From positions 434,001 to 498,000 of the forward strand of contig WHUZ01000037.1 of the NCBI GenBank assembly GCA_015179045.1: a stretch of DNA of 64,000 nucleotides, given 5' to 3'. The notes beneath the pieces are model-generated. The model was not told where the DNA came from. It ran no database searches and saw only the letters and a program-made list of their open reading frames with translations. Shown piece after piece: positions 1 through 10,130 of this stretch. The stretch comes from Kalaharituber pfeilii (taxonomy: Eukaryota; Ascomycota; Pezizomycetes; Pezizales; Pezizaceae). Both the position numbers and the translations under genes were made by a program. The stretch's first letter is position 1. The number at the start of each line of letters is the position of its first letter.

Positions 1-544
1 ACCTCCATCTGCTCACTGCTTCCAGTTTCCTGCTGGTCGAGACCGCCCTTTCTGTGGTGTGGGGTCTGAATTGTTTGGGTCACTCTACCACCTACGTAGA
101 TAACATCCTCAATATCATCTTCTCTGATAACTCTCCTCACCTCATTTCCTTGCTCAGCCTCTCCCTCCTGTATCGCAATTCCCTCCCTGATAATATGTGC
201 CCATTCAGCCCATGCTGCTTCACTCGCTGTATGTGCTATAAACTGTTGGCCAACCTCTGCTTGGCTCCATACTTCATGTACTCCTACTGCCCCTTTGCAG
301 TCAAGAGGGCTGCTGCATTCCTTACAGCCTGCTGGAGGGCGTCCTCCACCTTTGCAGTCTGGTATCCTGTGAATTGGCACCTCTCTGTGGCCCCTTCCAC
401 ATCGAATTGCCTGCCTCCAGTGATTACTGTAAACCTCTTTTCCCACTCCTTTACTGGGCGAAACAGCCCCACATTCCCTTCGCTTTCCATTCTAGATATC
501 ATTCTGCCTGGCTCTTTCTTTCCCTTTCCTTTATCTTGCCCCAT
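1..544 (-). pseudogene. unrecognised coding region, frame-shifted, runs off the left edge
   Basis: Reading the minus strand, an 86-residue frame opens with an ATG at 544 and stops at 284. The neighbouring frame then stays open without a stop from about 297 to the window edge and reads like real protein (Glu/Ala/Val-rich, with the stretch ASEAAWAEWAHIIREG). A one-base slip near 290-300 joins the two. I do not recognise the family. It could be a LINE ORF1 or another repeat-encoded protein, because the surroundings are TE debris, or a host gene with a missed intron. The continuous coding look across the slip is what is seen; the pseudogene label is inference. Confidence 0.35.
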
Positions 545-2228
545 AATTCTTCTGCTGCCAAACTCCTGTAGTCAATGTTAGCCTCTGGTCGTTAAGGCAG
601 CGTGTTGTTTGGTGCTTGCAAGCGTCCCGTTAGTGCGGCTCTCGGTTGCAAACGGCGCGTTGTATTTCTTTGTAGCAGTGTCTCCTGTGCTGCTTTAATA
701 TACTTGGCGTAAAGAAGGAGTAGAACAATGGATTCTGATCACGTCCACTGCTCTCCCACCTCTGCCGAACGCTGTGGCTCAATTCCGTGGAAAAGGCCGA
801 AATACTTGCTCGGGCGGTCCCGAGCTTCACGTTGATGTAATTTTCGATGCGGGGCACCCCTCGGTTGCGGCGTCGCGACCAAGTGGTAGAATCGGTGTTC
901 GAAAGAAAGGATGATATGTAATGCATGGGGCTCATATTGCTGTAGAGTGCAACCCCCCCGTCCAAAGCTATAACCCGTGCCTGCATTCATTACCTTCTGA
1001 CAATATCCACATCATAGTCTTTCGTTGTCTGCCTCTGTTGTCGAATACTTGCTAGTTGCACAAAATGCAAGGTAAGTAAAATAATGAATTAGCTCTGCAG
1101 TTACTTAACACTTATATATGTAGGCCCGGAGGTCACCAAAGAGAAGAGCTGCAATACTTAGCTTGCAACTAATGTACCCTACAAGGCTATATCTACCAGT
1201 ATACTAGATGTACTCAATACTACGTTCTTTGATGTACTCGGTACAGCATGCGAATGTAGGAGCTGCCAATAAGAGTTCTGATTTATGCTCAAGCTTTGCT
1301 TTAAACTCTCGAGATTTTAATCCTATTGTAAAAGAAATCTGGTCTCATAAAGAAAAGAATCAGGTGCTCAGAAGGAAATCATGACAACATGGAGTGCATT
1401 GGTTGTGGAATAACACTACTGTGGATGAGATCAATTGGCAAACCTCTACCCTTTCTCGGGTTATGGCTCATTTTATTAGAGCTAAGGATGACATTAATCA
1501 TCATGTATAGATACTGCATCACTGAATCATTTGTACAGCGCTGTGTGATGGTGCGTAAAGTATGAGTGCGTGCAGGGAGTTGGGGTGAACAGGAAGTAAA
1601 CTTGATTATGCAATATGCAAGTATTACATAATTTATGCTATTCCAATACTTTTTGAACGAGCGAGCAGTATCCCGTCTTCAGTTGCCATGTGGCATTGCT
1701 AAGATCCAAAATGTGCATACCTACTACCTCCGGTAACTCAAGAATTGTCGCTGACCGCCCGAAGGCGACGCGTGCGGATCAAACGTTCAGCATTACTACA
1801 ATCTAGACTACTCTTGAACTGACACGCGCGCGAGTACTCACATTTGTCCAAGCCCCGCAGCACTTTGCACGCCGCTACAATCTCCTCGCGTCACCCTGTC
1901 TACTTAGTAGATTATACCGTTTGGACATGTAATAAGTAATTTACATCAATGCTCTCGTGGATGGTTTCTGAGCTTCGGAAGATAATATATTCGGCGTTAT
2001 GGTAGTGGCTGCGAATTGTTGCGAGTTGATAGGCGTTGTTTCATGCTAGAGAGTAGGGTAGGAATGGCAAAAGCAACACTCGATCGTCGCATGAATGTTT
2101 ATGCGTGCGGCGTGGGGCATCTTTGTTTGTGATGTTGCCAGATTGAGGAAGTGTTAGCCTTGGGTGACTTGCTGATGGCTTTACGGCTGCTGGATAGGAA
2201 AGTTGTACGCAGTGGAGCTGGGTCTAGT
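545..2228. other. intergenic, no supported gene
   Basis: No convincing gene. A 118-aa minus frame (630-986) and an overlapping 83-aa frame resemble nothing. The stretch 1649-1671 is an exact match, reversed, to the terminal repeat of the small TIR element at 48.8 kb (see findings). A tiny ATG followed by a GTAAGT...TAG intron-like stretch at 1064-1123 leads quickly to a stop. Confidence 0.4.
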
Positions 2229-2238
2229 GCATTAAGTG

Positions 2239-2241
<3 letters not shown>

Positions 2242-2272
<31 letters not shown>

Positions 2273-2312
2273 CATTACTCGCATGCCGCCCTATGGGCTA
2301 TGGCGAGGTAAC
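2242..2312 (-). mobile_element. F1 LINE tail-only stub, 13-bp TSD
   Basis: A T31 run is followed by the reverse complement of the F1 3' end (about 40 bp). It is flanked by perfect 13-bp direct repeats GCATTAAGTGTGA at 2229-2241 and 2313-2325. The element is therefore a minus-oriented insertion truncated almost to the poly-A tail. Confidence 0.9.
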
Positions 2313-2552
2313 GCATTAAGTGTGAAAATATAAGTGGAATATCTCCAAACAGTCTGCCCGGACTATTCTTAACTTGCACCAGGTATTGAAATTGAAAATT
2401 CTTTATGTTATGGCCCACCCGTGAACGGGGAAATCCACCCAGATTGGGCTGTACAGCTGCTAGTAATTCGGCCTTATCAACCAATAGCTACAATATGGCA
2501 ACGAAACATTGGACCGAATCCGGACGTGTATCACAACGAACGTCGGCATGGT

Positions 2553-2965
2553 TTTTTTTTTTTTTTTTTATTTCACGTAACCCCGCTTGCAGCTGTTCGC
2601 CATGGCAGGGTCCCTGGACCGAAGTCCTTATGGCCCGGAGACAGGCACCTATGCAACTACATACAAACACGTCCCCTGATATGACATCAACGAAATGGCG
2701 TGATGTAAGAACGTCCATGTCTTGGGCAGTTGACTTCGTAGCTAAAGAGGTTACCGCAGATGATCCTCCCTTCGCATCTGTCGGAGCACTCTTCCTTCTC
2801 CTCTACCACTGCTTCATCCATGTCCATCCTGTCATCTCGCTCCTTCCCCTTCTCTCTTGTACCCACTCTATTCCACTCGTACAATTCCGAGTGTAGCCAT
2901 CTCCCAGACAACCTTACCTTCGCTAGTTTTTGACCATCCGACTCTACCTCCCCTTTTAGGTAGAT
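2553..2965 (-). mobile_element. F2-tailed retroelement carrying an ORF1 fragment, 14-bp TSD
   Basis: Flanked by AACGTCGGCATGGT at 2539-2552 and 2966-2979. On the minus strand it starts inside a protein frame with the stretch KVRLSGRWLHSELYEW. This resembles the ORF1 fragment at 19.8-20.3 kb (RVRLGGRWLRADQL). It runs to a stop at 2687 and ends with the F2 3' tail and poly-A. ORF2 (reverse transcriptase) is absent, so the copy looks internally deleted, not merely 5'-truncated. ORF1 identity is inference from position and similarity between the two copies. Confidence 0.7.
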
Positions 2966-3146
2966 AACGTCGGCATGGTAGGAGCGGTAAGACAAGGGCC
3001 TCGGCCACGGATCGGAGATACGGAGAAGTAGCCAAGGCACAGAAAAACCGTCTTGGCTGGAGTTATGGCGACAACTAAAGCTGGAGCTATGTGGACCGTT
3101 GGAGATAGCTAGTATCATATGTAGAGTGTATTTGACAGCAGTATGA

Positions 3147-3694
3147 ATTTTTCTTTCCTTTTTTTTTTAATATCTTTACTCGCGTGCCGCCCTATGGGCT
3201 ATGGCGAGGTTACGTACATAGGGAATAAGTAAGGAAGTAGATAGAAGTAAAAGAGATAAATAAGGAAATAAATAAATAAAAGTAAGAGAGATAAAAGAGA
3301 TAAAGTGAGCCGTCCTTCGCGCCCTCGTCATCAGGAATCAGAAATTGTGAACAGCATGAAACATGAGAATGAACCGCGTCTCGTCACTCGTCCGTCTCTT
3401 CCATGATGGTGGCCATTAGTCCACGGATTGGGTCGGTGTCCCGTTTTTGGGGGTCCTCTATGTCTCTCCTGCCCCCTTGCCATATCTTCTTTTTCCATGT
3501 TCGGCATTCGTCCAGGAGGTGGGCCGTTGTTTCTTCTTGTTTCCCGCACCAGCGGCATTCTGGGCTGTCGGCTTTCCCTATCTTATATTTCCATGCCTTG
3601 AGGCCTTTGCCTTCCAATAGTCCATTCCTGCGTGTCTCCCTAGTCTTGATAGAGGCCTGTAAGTCAAGTTGAGTTGGTTTCTCTCGCTCTTCGT
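3147..3694 (-). mobile_element. F1 LINE 3' fragment with Cys/His knuckle
   Basis: 10-bp repeats AGCAGTATGA at 3137-3146 and 3695-3704 bound it. It encodes on the minus strand the C-terminus of ORF2, including SPECRWCGKQEETTAHLLDE, a CCHC-type knuckle shared by all F1 copies here. A short 3' UTR follows, then the F1 hairpin tail with an impure poly-A. It is 5'-truncated in the RNase H to knuckle linker. Confidence 0.85.
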
Positions 3695-4059
3695 AGCAGT
3701 ATGATATATTATTGGGATTGCGAAAATAGTTGGTGAACTTACCTGTCACCAAACTATCAGAGTTACAGACAGCGGTACGGTGACAAAACCAGGAGAGAAA
3801 AGGAAGGTAGTAGACGAGATAGCAATGAGAAAGAGGAGGAGAAGGAGGTGAAACAAAGGTGGGCGAAAGCAAAATAAGAATTGAGGGTAATGATAAAAAA
3901 GCAAATGTGAGGGCTAAGAGGGCGGAAAGAAGTACTCAAGACAGGACGACGTTCATGTATGACATATCGATGAGACCTACCCAAGATGGGGATCTTCTTG
4001 GAGAAATGCATGAGATTGATAGTGACAACGCTGCTTGATTAACCTCGAGCTGCAGAAGG

Positions 4060-4200
4060 TCTCTATGATATATAGATCTGGGTGCATACGGAGTAGAGCT
4101 GTCTTCTCTTGGCGGCTCCAGTTTCGTGAGCCTCGCAGCTACCTCCCATGGTGCCTTGCCCAGGTGCAATATCCTCTTGAAGTGTCTGTCGAAGAAAGGA
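4060..4200 (-). mobile_element. decayed LINE reverse-transcriptase fragment
   Basis: The minus strand reads FKRILHLGKAPWEVAARLTK, matching the thumb region of the F1 ORF2 copies at 34.7 kb and 61.6 kb (QKRLHLGKAAWGVAHRLTK). A frameshift follows, and the adjacent frame continues AKRRQLYS. No ends are recognisable; it is an old fragment. Confidence 0.55.
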
Positions 4201-4204
4201 AGTA

Positions 4205-4800
4205 AAGCTAATGTCCATGAAACGCACAAGAATGAGGATAATGGAAAAGTAGAGGGGGCTTGGAGGGGCGGCAAGAAGCATTTAAGACAGGACGGCGGTC
4301 GCAGATGGGGGTTTAGGTCAGAGATGGAAGGAGTATAGGGTAAAGGAAAGGAAGGTGATAGGGTGAGGAGGATGGAAAATGATAAGATTGAATAGATGAA
4401 CCGCGAGCACTTTCTGAGCTGAGAACTAGATAAAGAAAATACTGGAGACTTTAGGAAGTAATAGGGAGGAAAAAAAGAGCGTGTGTAGTGCGGTGAATGC
4501 GAAAAGAGAGCGACGACAGAGCACATGGCAAGTGCTGAGGCACTATTTGCTCAAATGAGTGGGAGGAGTGGGAAGATGTGGACACAAAATCGGAAAGGGA
4601 CGGGTAAGGAAACAAGATGGAGAGTGGGCGAGTTAGAAAGCTTTTTTACCACTTTGGGAGAGATAAGAGAGAGACAGAGGAGTGAAGGCTCATGTAGTTA
4701 GCGTTTTGTGTTCGAGCGTTTTCGAAGCTGCCTCCGGGCCTCAAGAACCTCGGTCCAGGGACCCCTCCATAATGAAAAGCGATAAACGGGGTTATGTGAT
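4205..4800 (+). mobile_element. old F2 LINE 3' remnant
   Basis: Around 4490-4540 the plus strand encodes a knuckle-like CGECEKRATTEHMA that matches the F2 knuckle CRCGEVQTGEHLAF at 37.2 kb. A C-terminal block ending near 4690 follows, then a diverged F2 3' end at 4725-4800 with the CTCCGGGCCT and GGTCCAGGGACC segments. There is no long poly-A, consistent with age. Confidence 0.5.
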
Positions 4801-5578
4801 GCTATTGACAGAAAAAATGACAAGAAAGTAATGGCGTTGATTCCGCAACAAGACTCCTCGTTAAATATCCCCAATTGGGCGTAGTATCCAGTATAGCAAG
4901 TATTAGCAACGTAATACATTAGTAACTGCCGTTAGGAAGTATACGGAAGTCTACTAGTTCACTCTGACAGTCTGTTAGTGCAGCTATGCAATAGCTGGAA
5001 GTTCGGGTAAACAGTCCGGAGACATCTCGAAGTAAAAGGCATATATGTCACTTCTTGCGCGTTGGTTTAGGCTGAAGGTTACGTATACATGAGTAGGAGG
5101 GAGAGGATTACAGTTTATGAGTCGTATACTGTTTGTAAGAGCGTAATATTAGTTAGTTTGTATGTTCCAATTGGGCAGGAGGTGGATATGGATATGATCA
5201 ATACTGAAGCACAGCAACTTTATTCAGAGATTTTACTATAGTCAGGAGAGGGCATGCACCAGAAACACGTAGTGAGAACTTCACTGACCAAGGATATGTG
5301 TTCATGCATGAGCCCAACAACAAAGAGCCCCGGTGTCCCAACATGGGGCTGAAAAGTCCAGCCGATGGCAGTTGACAACACTGCTGACATGCCTATTGGT
5401 ACAACTGATAGATATCCGTAACACAGGTACACCATGTTGGACTCATTGTGTGAGCAATAGTTTTTCTCGATTATGCAATGCTTCTTGCTATCCATAATAT
5501 GCATCTATCGAAAGGAAAAATCAGAAAAATGGTATATACAACAGAAGACAAGAACCACTAAGCGCATAAAGACAACGT
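4801..5578. other. intergenic, no supported gene
   Basis: AT-rich spacer downstream (3') of the Zn2Cys6 gene. A 94-aa minus frame at 5220-5504 has no recognisable feature. Confidence 0.4.
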
Positions 5579-8002
5579 TTAAGTTTTATGCACATTGAGA
5601 GGCGCTACAAGAGCCTCTGGAGAACGTATCATCTTTATGGGCCATTGAATGAGGCTACACCAGGGCCTTCTGTGGCCATTCAATACAAACTCAGCTCCCT
5701 TTGCGTCTAAATCCTGGAAATATCTTTCTATCTCTGTGATCTCTCTCGTGGCGAGGCCTTCAAACCACCAGAATTTGGTTCTTGGTCGTTTGTTTGGTGG
5801 ACTTGTTGTAGGAGAAGGAGATCTTGCAGGTTCCGCAGTTTCTTGCTGCTCATGCCGCTCTTTCGTGATTTCTATCTCAGCAGGCGCGAGGTCCTCACAT
5901 ATTCGAGGTAGGACTAAATAATAAGCCAATATAACCAGTGTCCGAAGATTCTCTGGTGAAGTGGCCTTTGCACTCCAGGCAGAACCACATTCTGCGTCAT
6001 GCTCCATGGCTGTAGAAGCCTCATCGGCATGCCTACGCCCTGTAATAGCTAATAGCCTTGCAATGTAACCCTCCTCCACGGTTCCCAAGTACCCTCCAAC
6101 TACAGCTACAGGATCACTGAAGCTGAAAAAGCGTTCGTAGGCAACCTTCAGTTGCGCAACGGCGCTGTTGAACCAGTCCTTTTCATCGTCGTTCTCGGCT
6201 AGGGCGTCAAGCTCTGCAAGTTGAGTGGTGTAAGGGTGGTTAGGGACACGGTCATTGTAAACAGATCCGAGGGGACGAAGACGAGTGGAGTCCATTGTAG
6301 TCCACGAGCCTCCGTACCCGATGATACTGAGTACTCCGCGGATAAGAGGGACCGAGTGTGAGACGGAGCTTTGTATGGGGGGCGACTGTGAAGATAGAGC
6401 TGGAGTGGATGCAGTGCTTGACTGTATGGATGGTGAACAGCTGGAACAGGTGAGAGGACGGGCGGCTGAAGGGATGTCACTGGGGATCTCTGGGGTTGTG
6501 GCATTCGCCCGACTTGCGGTATCAGCCACTCGCACAGTCTCTGCTAGCATTTCCTGGAATACATTCGAGTTCCTAACCTCACCCTCACGACCCCCAATCT
6601 CTCCGTCAGCCGCAACCATCTCATCTACAGTATTGTTGCCAACTAGACTCCCACCATACGTAGCACACCTCAAACCAAACTGGGCTTCATCACGCTTCAC
6701 ATCCTCCTTGATCGGCATGTCTAGAACACCAGCACCGCTCGCGAAGCCATGGACCACAAGCAAGGAACTTGTTGCAATTATCGCCTCTACCGTTTCTGGA
6801 GAGGTCTTCATTTTCTCCGGATACGCCGCTAACGCCTCCTGGAAATGGACCAGAGTCTGCTGGTGGTGCATTGATGCTTTCAAGAGTAGCTTCTTTCTGG
6901 CTTGTTCTCTACTACCTAAGGGAAGCGGGAAGTTTGTAGGGTTTGTGAAAGCGGCATGTAACGCTGCGCTAGACAGTACTGCATGAAGAAGGTACGGGTG
7001 TTGTGGGAGAAGTGCCAGTCGAGGAATGAGATCCTTCCAGACTAATCTCACTTCTGGTCGAGTGTTAAAGGTGAGATAGGTCTCTGAGAGAAAGTGGTAG
7101 AAGAGGGATAAAGAGCTAAGCTGCTCCTCGTGACTGAATGACGGAGGAGTAGCAGTCGCTATATCCGAGCAAGTGCGCACTATTGGAGGGATAATTGTGT
7201 GATGCTGCAGATTTATGGCCAATGGGTTGCTTGCGAGCATTGAAGTAGGTAATGGTAATTGTACATGACGTTTCTGCTGATTATAACTGGCATGCGCTAG
7301 ACGGTGCCTCTGCATCGAACCAGGCTGCGTTGTATAATTATCGTACTCTATGTAACCGGAAGGAACTGTTGGCACTGTACTGGAACTGGTAGCGAAAGGA
7401 GCTGATACACCGAAGGGGTATTCTTCCTGATTCGTAGCTTGTGAGGGCTCACGTATTATGCTTGCTTGCATACCAAAGGGTGCAGGCTTGGTGAAATGTG
7501 AGTTTAACATGTCCTGATATTCCTGAGCCGCTTCTCGAATCGCAGACAACTGCTCTTTTTGAATGGCGCCCTCAAGTGCTCTCTCGTGCAGATTGGGACT
7601 TTCCGGCATTCCAGAGGGGACATATACGTCAACAGTCATGCTCTCGCCAGGAGGCGCCGTAGCAGGCATGTCTACGAGCGATTCTGGCGAACCCTTCGAA
7701 CTGCAAGACTCCTGCACTGAGCCAATTGTGCCCTTATACTGGCACTCGTGCTCCAATCCACGTTTAACACAGTTACCACATACAGGCCTGCGCTCGTCAC
7801 ACTGGACTACATATCAGCTGCCTAGGCTTCTAACACTATGGGGCCTGTAGATGGAGCTTACCTTGACCTTTCTTCGCCTGCAGACAAGGCAACCTGTGCG
7901 AGTCTTGCGGTGGGTGCGACGAGGTTTGTGTGGCTGGAGTAGTCTCGTAGGCGTCGAGGACATCATGTACTTCGACTTTGAGTCAAGGAATAATATGGTC
8001 AT
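5579..8002 (-). CDS. Zn2Cys6 transcription factor, Upc2-like
   Basis: Two exons: 8002-7862 and 7801-5579, with a 60-bp GTAAGC...CAG intron at 7802-7861. The product is 787 aa. The intron falls inside the zinc cluster, between K47 and C48. Cysteines at residues 38, 41, 48, 55, 58 and 67 give the CX2CX6CX6CX2CX8C binuclear pattern. A basic run (RKTRTG) precedes it, as in Upc2/sterol-regulator-type factors. The rest has a fungal-TF middle region (LSLFYHFLSETYLTFNT, then RLALLPQHPYLLHAVLSSAA), Ser/Pro-rich linkers and an NKRPRTKFWWFEGLA motif near the C-terminus. It should be a nuclear DNA-binding regulator; the target genes cannot be read from the sequence. The start is the first ATG in the exon; an alternative MM pair lies 12 codons in. 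Confidence 0.85.
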
Positions 8003-9176
8003 GTGATGAAACGGTGAGGCGCTTAGAGGCGATTAGGGATTTGCAAGCCAAATATTATAAGACGCGTTTGGGCTTATCAGGAATTTTTTAGAAGGGTAAA
8101 ACGAGAAAAAAAAAAAGAAAAAAAAAGGGGAGGAAAAACGTTGCAACCTCGGCCCTTTCAGGGCAATTGGAGAAGACGCACTCTCTAGCTGTGATGATCA
8201 GTTGAATATATTAGCCGTGGTCAAATTCAACACTGAACATGTCCTCAGACTTATAATTGCTTCGGAATGTGTACAAAGATAAAGCTTAACCAGTGGAGTC
8301 CGGCAAATATTGAAACTCTGCTGTGAGCGGGCGTGCACTAGCTACGTAAGCTTGCAATCAGGGGTGGGGGCTTTTCTCCGACCGGGGGTTTAAGGGGAGC
8401 GCTAACTGCACTAGCGCCAAAACGGAGCCGATTTCAGCACTTCAACTCGGCAGCTCGGTGTAGTATTCTCATCAGGTCTCAACTTGCCCTGCCATGGCGA
8501 ACAGCTACAAGCGGGGTCACGTGAAATAAAAAAAAAAAAAAAAAAAAAAGGTCTCAACTTGGAGACAATGAAAGCAGTGGCTGAGTTAGGGTGGAGACGG
8601 AAGTGATCCAGGATCAACAGCAAGGGAGTTAGCCGATTGGGCACAAGGCAGACACATATCACGCTTCATTGCGAACTTCCCCCCCTTGAGGGAACTACGT
8701 ATGGCATGAATATATGAGACTGCGCAGGGCCAGCTGCAGAATGTTGGAATATCGAACTAAGTACGATGCACAGAATTCTTGATTGCGTATGTTTCTAGAG
8801 AAACAACGTAAAACGTATGTTGCGGAAATGAGCGAGAAAGACGTAACAACACGAGAAATATGTACCTACTAGTAAATAGAAATTTCCGATAGCGTGTGAC
8901 CAGGTCTGAACTATATAACCAATTGGATTTTCTAAGACTGGCGAAACTTGGCTCTGTGCTTGGTTGATTGAATAGATTTTCTAACTAAGGCAATTCATGT
9001 GAGAAGAAGAAATTGCAATTGCATTAATTAAAGATGCCCTAGTCTAAGTATTAATTTTTATGCACTTTCTGAAGTTAGGAAATCACAAAAGAAAATATAA
9101 GTTTTTCACTCCTCACGCTACCTGCTACCATTCAGAAACCTTTCCATTCCCATCTGCAAAATTGGCCAACCCGACA
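8003..9176. other. intergenic between two minus-strand genes
   Basis: Upstream region of the Zn2Cys6 gene and 3' flank of the RTA1-like gene. It holds an A-rich stretch at 8099-8135 and one F2 stub (listed separately). No gene seen. Confidence 0.4.
8487..8549 (+). mobile_element. F2 LINE tail-only stub, 12-bp TSD
   Basis: A 63-bp insert consisting only of the F2 3' end and poly-A, bounded by GGTCTCAACTTG at 8475-8486 and 8550-8561. Confidence 0.9.
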
Positions 9177-10130
9177 TTACCTTCCTCCAAACATGCCTTT
9201 CAGCTTAACTAAACTCATTCCCATTTCCTCGTCTACTGGTGCCGGTTTTCCACCGCTTCGAACCACCATACCAGGATGGCACCAGTTGAACAATACCATT
9301 ACCAGAGCCATGAGGAGTGCATCAAAGATGTACAGCCACACCTCATGTGATATTAGATATCCGTCATTTCCTTGGATATACTCGATAACCCTGAACACAG
9401 AACGAATCATAATGGACGCGCTGGCGGCCAGAAGCACTTTGAACAAGAATGTCCAACGGCCATCATGTCGAACACCTGCGCTGGCCATATGTCGGTGAAA
9501 TCGAGTCCAGAATAGGAAGCAAATTACAAGGAACGCAGCGAAGAAGATGATCTGGACAAAGAGACCCCCGACGATAACATTTTCACCCATCTTCATCTTA
9601 TCCACATCCCCGTCCGCCGTGGACATGAGTCCACCACCGCTGGATTGCATAAGGAATGAGAGAACGTCACCGGTGACAAAGATCTTTGTCATCCAGCTGC
9701 GACGAATGGGAGAGAACTCTTCACCGTTCACGAGCAAGATGATGCGGCCGAGGACCATGTATATGGATGCGGCGAAGAGGGCTGGGGCGAGGAGAAGTAG
9801 AAGAGTTTGGCCTATGTAAGGTCCAAGTGCTTTAGGATCATTTGAGGAGACACCACGAAAAACGTAGCCAAGGGTCTCAACTGGGAGACGAGACAGATGA
9901 TGGTTAGTTTAGCTTGCTAGTTGGACAACTGCAATGAGAGGATACTTACAGATACCGCCAATCACAAAGGGGATCCAGTACCAAGTCCGAACCCTGATAG
10001 TGTACGTTGTGTGCAGGACTGTAGAGACGAGAAAAATGACGGTAAAGATGATAGCTGCGGGTAACGAGGGATCATAACGGTAGAGCACGAATTCGAATCC
10101 GCCATCTTGAGTCTCTACACCACCAGCCAT
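9177..10130 (-). CDS. RTA1-like seven-transmembrane protein
   Basis: Two exons: 10130-9950 and 9880-9177, with a 69-bp GTAAGT...CAG intron. The product is 294 aa. The N-terminal YRYDPSLPAAIIFTVIFL, the WYWIPFVIGGIFETLGYVFR stretch created exactly at the splice, and QTLLLLLAPALFAASIYM are hallmark RTA1 features. Seven hydrophobic segments are visible, followed by a short polar cytoplasmic tail ending in GMFGGR. The RTA1 family includes fungal lipid-translocating exporters and stress or resistance proteins; the substrate here is unknown. Length and topology match the family. The restored FE-GY motif across the intron supports the model. Confidence 0.9.

Noticed and set aside
630..986. 118-aa minus-strand frame near the left edge
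   Set aside because: No motif, overlapping competing frames of similar length, no supporting splice partner.
1064..1170. ATG with a GTAAGT...TAG intron-like stretch
   Set aside because: The spliced product would be only about 14 residues; likely chance.
3850..4300. Similarity between 3870-3950 and 4225-4310 (AAGACAGGACG context)
   Set aside because: A-rich/G-rich low complexity with gaps; could be an old duplication inside F2 but too weak to call.
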